NCBI GenBank assembly: GCA_029977225.1
Contig: JAPOLH010000010.1
Coordinates: forward strand, 1-32,508
DNA from: Verrucomicrobiaceae bacterium
GTDB taxonomy: Bacteria; Verrucomicrobiota; Verrucomicrobiia; Verrucomicrobiales; Akkermansiaceae
DNA length: 32,508 bases
Direction: 5' to 3'
Positions 6,677 to 13,292 of the stretch are shown here, in pieces. The translations under genes were made by a program, and so were the position numbers. The stretch's first letter is position 1. Every line of letters begins with the position of its first letter. Under the pieces are notes generated by a model. The model was given only the letters and a program-made list of their open reading frames with translations, was not told the DNA's origin and searched no databases.

Positions 6677-8095
6677 TCAACCGATGACTTCAGGCCAATC
6701 GGTATGGAACATCTCGCCGCGTGGCTTGTCGGTGCGTTCGTAGGTATGGGCGCCGAAAAAGTCGCGCTGGGCCTGCAGTAGGTTGGCGGGCAGCACGGAA
6801 CTACGATAACTATCGTAGTAACCAAGCGAGGCGCTGAATGCGGGCACCGGAATGCCGGCAAGGGTGGCCATCGAGACCACTTCGCGCCAGTTTTGCTGCG
6901 AGCTGTTGAGGACTTCCTTGAAGAACGGCGCAAGCATCAGGTTGTCGAGCGCGGGGTTTTCGCGGTAGGCATCGGTGATGCGGTTGAGGAAGCGGGCGCG
7001 GATGATGCAGCCGCCGCGCCAGATGGCGGCGATCTTCGAGAGGTCGAGATTCCAGTTCTTTTCCTTGCTCATCGTAGTGATGAGGTCGAGGCCTTGGGCG
7101 TAGGAAATGATCTTCGATGCGTAGAGCGCGTCGTGGACTTTTTTCACGAGTGCAGCTTTTTCCGCGGAGATTTCCGCTTTCGGTCCTTGCAGCTCTTTGC
7201 TGGCGGCGACGCGGCGGTCCTTCATCGAGGAGAGGATGCGGGCTTCGACTGCCGCGTTGATGGTTGAGATGACAACGGTGTTTTCGACCGCGTTCATGAT
7301 CGTCCATTTGCCGGTGCCTTTTTGGCCGGCGGTGTCGAGAATCACATCGACAAGCGGCTTGCCGGTTTCCGCATCGACCTGCTTGAAAATTTCGGCAGTG
7401 ATCTGGATCAGGTAGCTCTCGAGGTCGCCCGCGTACCAATCGCTGAAGACGCTGCCAAGTTCGGCGGCGCTGAAGCCTGCGGCCTTGAAGATGTTGTAGG
7501 CTTCGCAAATCAACTGCATGTCGCCGTACTCGATGCCGTTGTGGATCATCTTCACATAGTGACCCGCACCGCCGGGGCCGATGTGGGTGACGCAGGGCTC
7601 GCCATCGACTTTGGCGGAGATGCTTTCGAAGATCGGCTTCATTACATCCCAGGTCGAGGCCGGGCCGCCGGGCATGATCGATGGGCCTTTGCGCGCGCCT
7701 TCTTCACCACCGGATACACCGGCACCGATGAAGCGAAAGCCGAGGTCGCCGAGCCATTGGTCGCGGCGCTCGGTGTCAGTGTAAAGTGAGTTGCCGCCAT
7801 CGATGATGATGTCGCCCTTGTCGAGCAGCGGGATGAGCTGCTCGATGACCGCATCGACGGGTCCGCCGGCCTTGACCATGATCATGATCTTGCGCGGTGC
7901 GGCAAGCGACTGGACGAAGTCCTCGAGGCTCTTTGCGCCCACAAGTTTTTTGCCCGGATGGGCAGCGACAAATTCGTCGGTGACCGAGGTCGTGCGGTTG
8001 TACACCGAGACTTGGAAGCCGCGGGATTCCACATTGAGCACAAGATTTTGGCCCATGACGGCCAGTCCAATCAGTCCGAAGTCGCTTTGATTCAT
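6677..8095 (-). CDS. gnd: 6-phosphogluconate dehydrogenase, decarboxylating
   Basis: Gnd converts 6-phosphogluconate to ribulose 5-phosphate and CO2 with NADP, in the oxidative pentose phosphate pathway. The ATG at 8095 gives 472 residues, the normal size, starting MNQSDFGLIGLAVMGQNL, which is the family's cofactor-binding start. The 21 in-frame codons upstream carry no family similarity and overlap the pgsA side. The substrate and catalytic motif HIGPGGAGHYVKMIHNGIEY is intact, including the catalytic lysine. TAGQKGTGKWT and the C-terminal QAQRDFFGAHTYER are also typical. The gene is divergent from pgsA with about 100 bases between the two starts, and ends in an intrinsic terminator. No Shine-Dalgarno sequence is seen. 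Confidence 0.97.
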   Translation of the reverse strand: MNQSDFGLIGLAVMGQNLVLNVESRGFQVSVYNRTTSVTDEFVAAHPGKKLVGAKSLEDFVQSLAAPRKIMIMVKAGGPVDAVIEQLIPLLDKGDIIIDGGNSLYTDTERRDQWLGDLGFRFIGAGVSGGEEGARKGPSIMPGGPASTWDVMKPIFESISAKVDGEPCVTHIGPGGAGHYVKMIHNGIEYGDMQLICEAYNIFKAAGFSAAELGSVFSDWYAGDLESYLIQITAEIFKQVDAETGKPLVDVILDTAGQKGTGKWTIMNAVENTVVISTINAAVEARILSSMKDRRVAASKELQGPKAEISAEKAALVKKVHDALYASKIISYAQGLDLITTMSKEKNWNLDLSKIAAIWRGGCIIRARFLNRITDAYRENPALDNLMLAPFFKEVLNSSQQNWREVVSMATLAGIPVPAFSASLGYYDSYRSSVLPANLLQAQRDFFGAHTYERTDKPRGEMFHTDWPEVIG

Positions 8096-8199
8096 GTCAA
8101 TGATTGCCGGGGTTTGTGGTCGGCTGGGCTGTCTAACGAGCATTGAGTGTTGATGCAACCCCTTGTTGCATGCGGGATCAAATTGCGCATAATCCTGCA

Positions 8200-8784
8200 G
8201 TGAACCTGCCCAACGCCATTTCCCTTTCGCGGCTTGTACTGACGGCGGTGTTCATTGGCGCCACCTTGTTGGATGCAGCCTTTGGCCCATGGCTCGCGTT
8301 GGCGGCCTTCGTGGCGGCGGCGATCACTGATTTTGTAGACGGCTGGCTTGCCCGCAAACTCGGCCTGGTCACGGCGATGGGCAAATTGCTGGATCCCTTG
8401 GCCGACAAGGTTTTGGTGTGCGCTGCATTTGTATACCTCAGCGAGCAAGGGCTATGCCCGGTTTGGGTGACGGTGCTGATCATTACGCGCGAATTTCTTG
8501 TGACAGGTCTGCGGCAGATTGCGGTCGAGGCGGGGCAGGTCATCGCCGCCGATGGCTGGGGAAAATGGAAGACCACGATGCAGCTGACCTTTTGCATCAC
8601 CTGTCTCGTTTGGTTGGCGCTAAGCCGAAGTGAATCGCAGGGCGCGGTGGCCGAATTTTTCCGCATGCTGTCGCATCCGTATGGTTGGATTCGTGAGCCA
8701 TCGATGTGGTTGGCACTGGGTCTGACGCTTCTGTCGGGATGGAATTACCTTCGTGCGAGCGCAAGTCTGTTGCGCGCGAAATGA
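8200..8784 (+). CDS. pgsA: CDP-diacylglycerol-glycerol-3-phosphate 3-phosphatidyltransferase
   Basis: PgsA is an inner-membrane enzyme that makes phosphatidylglycerophosphate from CDP-diacylglycerol and glycerol 3-phosphate, the committed step to phosphatidylglycerol. I chose the GTG at 8200 because it gives MNLPNAISLSRL, the near-universal PgsA start, and a 194-residue protein; ATG at 8170 or 8143 would add 10-19 unconserved residues. The CDP-alcohol phosphotransferase signature DG-x2-AR-x8-G-x3-D-x3-D is complete in VDGWLARKLG followed by MGKLLDPLADK. Several hydrophobic membrane helices follow. Other CDP-alcohol transferases share the signature, but the N-terminus favours PgsA. The M28-like gene starts 37 bases after its stop on the same strand and is probably cotranscribed. 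Confidence 0.92.
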   Translation: MNLPNAISLSRLVLTAVFIGATLLDAAFGPWLALAAFVAAAITDFVDGWLARKLGLVTAMGKLLDPLADKVLVCAAFVYLSEQGLCPVWVTVLIITREFLVTGLRQIAVEAGQVIAADGWGKWKTTMQLTFCITCLVWLALSRSESQGAVAEFFRMLSHPYGWIREPSMWLALGLTLLSGWNYLRASASLLRAK

Positions 8785-8821
8785 ATGGAGCGCGAGCGGT
8801 TTGGATCAAATTTTTCATGAG

Positions 8822-9739
8822 ATGATAACGCGTCGGATTCCGCTCACGATTGCCTTGATCGCCGTGCTGGCGGTTGCCTGGTGGTGGCAAACGCGTGGAT
8901 CGCTGGACTTGGGCGAGGCCGCTTACGAACAAACTCGGACGATCCTCGCCAAGGGTCCGCGGCCACCGCAGTCGAAGGCACTCGACGAGGTGCGTGCGCA
9001 TGTTGCGGCGCAGTTGCAGGCCAGCGGATGGGTGACTCGACGCGAGGCCTTCGAGCGGCAAACGCCGAAAGGTTTGATTCGATTTGAAAACCTGCGCGCG
9101 CGATTTGCGGTGGGCGGGGCGGATCCATGGGAGCGCCGGATTGATGGACTGTTGTGCGCGCACATCGATTCGAAACTGTACGAGGACAAAGTCTTCCTTG
9201 GTGCCGACGATGCGGCTTCGGCCTGTGCGGCGATCGTGGTGCTGGCGGAATTTCTGGCGAAGAAAAAACCGGAGCAAGCGGCGGCGCTGGAGTTGGTGTT
9301 CTTCGATGGCGAGGAGGCGCTTGAGGAAAACATCACGCCGCAGGACGGGCTTTATGGCAGTCGTCACTATGCAAATTTCTGGCGCGCGCGTGATGACAAG
9401 CCGAAGTGGGGGATCCTGCTCGACATGGTCGGTCACAAGGATTTGTCGATCCGCCTGCCCAGCGACACGCCGGATGATTTGAAGGGATTGGTTTTTGCAG
9501 CCGCAACGCACGAAGGTGTTGAGGGCCATTTCGGCATGGCCGCTATGCCGATCGTTGACGATCACGTGCCGCTCAATTTTGCAGGCATTCCGACCGTCGA
9601 CCTCATCGGTGATTTCACCCGCAGCGGATGGTGGCACACGGCGGGAGATAACCTGAATCTCATTTCACCCGAATCGCTTGATATTTCGATCCGCGTGACA
9701 TTGCGCATGATTGATATGCGTCTTGGAAATCAACGGTAG
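8822..9739 (+). CDS. Membrane-anchored M28-family zinc enzyme, glutaminyl-cyclase-like
   Basis: A 305-residue protein with one N-terminal membrane segment (about residues 6-22, after MITRR), so its catalytic domain should face the periplasm. The M28 metal and active-site residues are visible: H114 and D116 (CAHIDSK), D129/D130 (GADDAAS), E164/E165 (FFDGEEAL), D201 (LLDMVGHKD) and H272 (WWHTAGDN). The HxDSK, DDH (PIVDDHVPL, 246-248) and WHT motifs fit glutaminyl-peptide cyclotransferases better than plain aminopeptidases. The product may therefore cyclise N-terminal glutamine rather than hydrolyse peptides; sequence alone does not settle this. ATG at 8822 is chosen because it sits right before the signal anchor. 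Its TAG stop lies within the terminal repeat of the element at 9735-9813. Confidence 0.85.
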   Translation: MITRRIPLTIALIAVLAVAWWWQTRGSLDLGEAAYEQTRTILAKGPRPPQSKALDEVRAHVAAQLQASGWVTRREAFERQTPKGLIRFENLRARFAVGGADPWERRIDGLLCAHIDSKLYEDKVFLGADDAASACAAIVVLAEFLAKKKPEQAAALELVFFDGEEALEENITPQDGLYGSRHYANFWRARDDKPKWGILLDMVGHKDLSIRLPSDTPDDLKGLVFAAATHEGVEGHFGMAAMPIVDDHVPLNFAGIPTVDLIGDFTRSGWWHTAGDNLNLISPESLDISIRVTLRMIDMRLGNQR

Positions 9740-9813
9740 GGCGGACCGGCCTCGGTCCGCCGAAGAATGCCCCTGCGGGGTGGAGTGGGCGCTGCGGGCC
9801 GCATCGCCCTACC
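9735..9813. repeat. 79-bp hairpin-rich element with 9-bp terminal inverted repeats (MITE/REP-like)
   Basis: The ends are GGTAGGGCG (9735-9743) and CGCCCTACC (9805-9813), perfect inverted repeats. Inside lie a strong 9-bp hairpin (GGCGGACCG 9740-9748 with CGGTCCGCC 9753-9761) and short hairpins around CCCCTGCGGGG and GCGGGCCGC. The stop codons of both flanking convergent genes are the TAG within each terminal repeat. A partial copy lies at 1181-1212, which supports a dispersed family. There is no long T-run, so it is not a classical terminator, although the strong stem may still slow or end transcription from both sides. Confidence 0.8.
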
Positions 9814-11140
9814 TTTGCGAGGCCTTCCAGCATTCAAGGAAGCCGGATGCGAAATCTTCGGGGCGGGCCTTGATCCATGCTTCGAGCACGGGAATAGGAA
9901 ACCACATGGCGGATTCGATTTCCGCGGCGGGAAAGCGGATGTTGCCTTGGTGTTCGTAGCGGTAGAGGCGGATGTGTTCCCAGCCGGTGGCGGCGGAGGG
10001 TTTGAGGCGTGCGATTTCGGTGGGTGGGCATTTTGCCTCGATGCCCATTTCTTCGGCGAGCTCGCGAATGGCCGCTGTTTCGTAGGCTTCGCCGGCATCG
10101 AGATGGCCCGAGACGCTCGAGTCCCACACGCCCGGATGAGCGTCCTTGAGCATCGAGCGTTGCTGCAGCAGGACATCGCCGCGCTTGTTGAAAACCAAGA
10201 CATGCACCGCACGGTGCAGCAATCCTTGCGCGTGCACTTCGCCCCGGGTGGCTTGGCCGGTGACCTCATCATGTTCATCGACGACATCAAAAATTTCACC
10301 CGACTTCTGCGGTAGGTCTTTGAGCGGATGGGTGTCGCAGGCGCGGGTGAGCGCGATCCACTTGGCGAGATCGAGTTCTTCCGCGCGAGCGGTGGTGGGG
10401 ACGCCAAGCTCCTGTGAAATTTTTTCCCAGTCGGTGCCTTCGGGCAGTTGTTTTTTCAACTGCTTGCGGCGTTGGGCGAACCCGCGACGCAGCAATTCAT
10501 CGAAGAGTCGTCGATCGAATGCGGGAAGACCTTCCATCCGTGGGCGCATGATCGCCACCGTCGAGTCAATCGCAGGACGTGGGTGAAATGCTTCGGGTGG
10601 CACGGTGCGTTGCGGCTCGACGATCCAGTCGACCTGAGTGCGAAGCGAAAGCATGCCATAGTCCTTCGATCCGGGAGTCGCCGCGAGGCGGTCGATCACT
10701 TCCTTTTGCAGCATGATCACCGCGCGATGAAAGGGGTGGGGTCGGCTGAGCAAATTTTTGAGGATCGCGCCACCGCAGGAATACGGGAGGTTGCCGAGAA
10801 ACTTGAGCGGGCGATGGGGAAAAAGTTGCCGTACATCGAAGCGCGCGCCATCGGCATGGTGGACCTCGACTGAGGCATCACCGGCAAAGCGGTCTTTGAG
10901 AAAAGCGGCGAGGCGGGCATCAAACTCGATGAGAATCACGCGCTTTGCGACACCGACGATATGTTCGGTGAGCGCACCCGTACCTGGGCCGACTTCGACG
11001 ACGGTATCGTTTTCCGCAATCTCGAGCTGCGACACAATCCATCGCGCCATGTTCGGATCGATGAGGAAATTCTGTCCCATCTGTTTGCTGGGCAGCACAT
11101 TGAAGCGATCGAGTGCCTCCTTGATTTCCTTGCCGGTCAT
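9809..11140 (-). CDS. ksgA: Fusion of 16S rRNA dimethyladenosine transferase KsgA with a Nudix hydrolase
   Basis: One uninterrupted 443-residue frame. Residues 1-265 are KsgA/RsmA, which dimethylates two adjacent adenines near the 3' end of 16S rRNA using S-adenosylmethionine. Visible are PSKQMGQNFLID (17-28), the SAM-binding EVGPGTGALTEH (49-60) and the catalytic GNLPYS (116-121). Residues 280-443 are a Nudix domain starting GEIFDVVDEHDEVTGQATRG, like the YfcD/isopentenyl-diphosphate-isomerase-like branch. The complete Nudix box G-x5-E-x7-RE-L-x-EE-x-G-I spans 345-367, so pyrophosphohydrolase activity is expected on an unknown substrate. The start is supported by an AGGA nine bases before the ATG, one of the few ribosome-binding sites here. 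The final TAG is supplied by the repeat element. It lies downstream of the alkaline phosphatase gene, with a 58-base gap. Confidence 0.93.
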   Translation of the reverse strand: MTGKEIKEALDRFNVLPSKQMGQNFLIDPNMARWIVSQLEIAENDTVVEVGPGTGALTEHIVGVAKRVILIEFDARLAAFLKDRFAGDASVEVHHADGARFDVRQLFPHRPLKFLGNLPYSCGGAILKNLLSRPHPFHRAVIMLQKEVIDRLAATPGSKDYGMLSLRTQVDWIVEPQRTVPPEAFHPRPAIDSTVAIMRPRMEGLPAFDRRLFDELLRRGFAQRRKQLKKQLPEGTDWEKISQELGVPTTARAEELDLAKWIALTRACDTHPLKDLPQKSGEIFDVVDEHDEVTGQATRGEVHAQGLLHRAVHVLVFNKRGDVLLQQRSMLKDAHPGVWDSSVSGHLDAGEAYETAAIRELAEEMGIEAKCPPTEIARLKPSAATGWEHIRLYRYEHQGNIRFPAAEIESAMWFPIPVLEAWIKARPEDFASGFLECWKASQR

Positions 11141-11198
11141 GTGTGCATTTCCTGAGGCATGGGCGGGTGATTTGCAACATCATCCCACAAGCGATGCA

Positions 11199-12662
11199 TC
11201 ATCCGAGCAGCTCCATCAAGTGCCCGAAGACATCGGAGTTGCGAATGATGCCGGAAAAACGCGACGCCTGTGGGCCGATCGCCGAGAGCAGGGTGGGGTC
11301 GGAGGTGTGCGTGGTCCCTGTCCAGCCGATGCCGGTATGGTTGCCGGCAAACTGCCCGAGCAGTCCTTCGGGTTTCTCGAGTTGTTGATTCCACTCGACG
11401 ACATTCTCTTTGTGCAGAATCGCAATGAGCGCCTCGGCTTCGGATTTTTTGAGGTCGAATCCAAGGTGCTCGGCGACCAGCGAACCGATGGTTTCAGCAT
11501 CGCCGTTGGGCTTGGCATTCCATTCGCCAAAGACGCGTTCGTGCGATGCCTTGAAGCGCGCGATGTTTTTGAAATGCTGGTTGGATTCCTTGTAGCCATC
11601 GCCCATGCCATTGAGGCCGGGATTGGAATTTCCATGGTCGCTGGTAACCACCACGAGAATGTCGTCGTGCTTGGCGGTCATAGTGAGCACGGCGGCGACA
11701 GCATCGTCGAAAGCGAGTTGATCGCCGAGCAAGGCACCAATGTCATTGAGGTGGGCGGCGTGGTCGATGCGCGCGCCTTCAACTTGAAGCAGGAAGGGCT
11801 TGTCGTCGGTGAGAAAACGGCTGAGCGCAGCTTGGGTCATTTCTGCCAGGTTTGGCACCGATGCGGCAATCGCTGCATCGTGATCGCGATCGATGGAAAA
11901 GGGCAGGTGGCCTTTGGAAAATGTGCCGAGAAGTTTCGGGCTTTTTGATGCGAGTAATGCGTAGCGATCGGAAACCACTTGGTAGCCGGATTTTTTGAAA
12001 TCGCCTGCGAGGTCCCGTCGGTCGCTGCGTTGTTTGGGATCAAAGTAGCCCGAGCCTCCGCCGAGGATGATGTCGACGCGGTCAAGATACTGTGGCGCGA
12101 TGAGTTGCTCGTCTCCTCGTGATGCGATCGACGCGGCGAAGCCTGCGGGTGTGGCATGGGTGACCGTGGCAGTAGTGACCAAACCGATCGCCGCATTTTT
12201 TTTGCGCAAGAGCGCGGCGATGGGAGTGATTTCCTTGCCGTTCGGATTCACATTGATCGAGCCGTTGTTGACGCGTTGTCCGCCACCCCATGCGGATGAG
12301 GCTGCCGCCGAGTCTGTGACGAGTGAATTGGCCGACGCGGTGTCCATGAGGCCGCGCGCGGCGGATGGGTTGTTGAGCAATTGCCACCATTGCGTCGTGC
12401 GTTGACGCGTCAGTTGCGAGTAGGCCTCAGCGAGACTGAGGACGCCGGGGCTCATGCCATCGGAAACCATGAAGACTACGCCTCGGACGCTTTTCCTGAC
12501 CGCGCCTCGGACGCTTTTCCTGACCGATTTTTTCTCGGCTGCGGTGGCGTGTGTGCCGGCAAGAAACGACCCCGCGCCGACAAGTCCAGCCGATTTGAGC
12601 CAGCCTCTGCGGTTGATCACTGCGTTGATTTCTTCTGCTTGCATAGCCAACCCATAAGCCAT
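11199..12662 (-). CDS. Alkaline phosphatase, Tat-exported
   Basis: A phosphomonoesterase of the PhoA superfamily, 487 residues. The N-terminus has a twin-arginine signal, NRRGWLKSAGLVGAGSFLAG (17-36), so it should leave the cytoplasm folded with its metals. Catalytic features are intact: D68 (VSDGMS), nucleophile S118 in VTDSAAASSAWG, TH in TVTHATPAG, EGARIDHAAH, TSDHGNSN, and H in GTTHTSDP, which together make a two-zinc plus magnesium site. Directly after the signal lies an 8-residue duplication (SVRKSVRG, AVRKSVRG) encoded by an exact 24-bp tandem repeat at 12479-12526. ATG at 12662 is used; ATG at 12644 gives a shorter signal and is nearly as likely. No Pho-box is recognised upstream, where another gene ends 30 bases away, so cotranscription is likely. 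Confidence 0.93.
   Translation of the reverse strand: MAYGLAMQAEEINAVINRRGWLKSAGLVGAGSFLAGTHATAAEKKSVRKSVRGAVRKSVRGVVFMVSDGMSPGVLSLAEAYSQLTRQRTTQWWQLLNNPSAARGLMDTASANSLVTDSAAASSAWGGGQRVNNGSINVNPNGKEITPIAALLRKKNAAIGLVTTATVTHATPAGFAASIASRGDEQLIAPQYLDRVDIILGGGSGYFDPKQRSDRRDLAGDFKKSGYQVVSDRYALLASKSPKLLGTFSKGHLPFSIDRDHDAAIAASVPNLAEMTQAALSRFLTDDKPFLLQVEGARIDHAAHLNDIGALLGDQLAFDDAVAAVLTMTAKHDDILVVVTSDHGNSNPGLNGMGDGYKESNQHFKNIARFKASHERVFGEWNAKPNGDAETIGSLVAEHLGFDLKKSEAEALIAILHKENVVEWNQQLEKPEGLLGQFAGNHTGIGWTGTTHTSDPTLLSAIGPQASRFSGIIRNSDVFGHLMELLG
12479..12526. repeat. Exact 24-bp tandem duplication within the alkaline phosphatase gene
   Basis: Two identical 24-base units (12479-12502 and 12503-12526) containing CCTCGGACGCTTTTCCTGAC lie head to tail. 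Being a multiple of three, the repeat keeps the frame and adds eight residues just after the Tat signal. Replication slippage could change the copy number without breaking the gene. Confidence 0.95.
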
Positions 12663-12692
12663 CGCGGGGTGTGGTTCAAGCGTTATGAATTT

Positions 12693-13262
12693 TCAGCGTT
12701 TTTGCAGCATGCGAAGCACATGCGGCAGGGCCTGTTGCCAAGCATGTGCGCTGGCGCAGCGGACGATTGCCTCGTTGTCTTCTAATGATGGAAATACGCG
12801 TTGATCACGGATGCGCTTTGAGCTTCTGGCGATTGCACTGAGCTCGGGTGGAAGCGCAAGAATTCCCAACACGGCGGAGAGCGCGACTGCGGCGATGAAA
12901 ATCGCAATCGCTCCGAGCACGGGTATTTTTCCGGCGATCACTGCAAGTACCGCCACCACGCCGCCGAGTGGCGGCACGGCCATGCCAAAGCGGCGTGAAT
13001 GCTCGCGTGAATTGGCAGATTTCGGATCGAGTTCCCTCCACTCGTTCAGAGCCTTACGGCGAAGCTGATTTCCAAATTCCGCCGCTGTTTCTTCCGCACG
13101 ATGAACGAGAGTTTCATCACCCGGTGCGGGCGTCCAGAGCTTGAGGTCGCAGCGGCACATTCGCTTGCCATATGAGGTGAGCACGCGGGCGCCAAACCAC
13201 CAATTGGCAATCAATGCCAGTATGAGCGGAAGAAGCGAAAAGAACAGCAAGAGGCGGAACAT
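12693..13262 (-). CDS. Hypothetical membrane protein
   Basis: I do not recognise this 189-residue protein with confidence. It starts with a hydrophobic helix (MFRLLLFFSLLPLILALIA), followed by a charged segment of about 75 residues with two cysteines (RMCRCDL), then a long hydrophobic block (about residues 95-140, two helices), and a basic C-terminus. The segment ALPPELSAIARSSKRI just after the second membrane block loosely resembles the equivalent place in YugP-type membrane zinc peptidases (LPVEFxASxRA), but there is no HExxH site, so any such relation would be to a non-catalytic protein. It starts 30 bases after the hrpB stop and ends 30 bases before the alkaline phosphatase start, consistent with one operon. 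Confidence 0.7.
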   Translation of the reverse strand: MFRLLLFFSLLPLILALIANWWFGARVLTSYGKRMCRCDLKLWTPAPGDETLVHRAEETAAEFGNQLRRKALNEWRELDPKSANSREHSRRFGMAVPPLGGVVAVLAVIAGKIPVLGAIAIFIAAVALSAVLGILALPPELSAIARSSKRIRDQRVFPSLEDNEAIVRCASAHAWQQALPHVLRMLQKR

Positions 13263-13292
13263 GGCTTTATTGTTTTGGCGCTCGGCAGCGAA

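Noticed and set aside
5195-6781. Open frame of 528 codons on the plus strand
   Set aside because: Antisense to serA, extremely Gly/Asp/Val-rich, and no known motifs; serA is unambiguous on the other strand.
8597-9637. 346-codon minus-strand frame
   Set aside because: Antisense to the end of pgsA and to the M28-like gene, whose active-site residues are all identifiable on the plus strand.
10758-11948. 396-codon plus-strand frame across ksgA and the phosphatase gene
   Set aside because: It spans two well-supported minus-strand genes and their gap, with no domain of its own.
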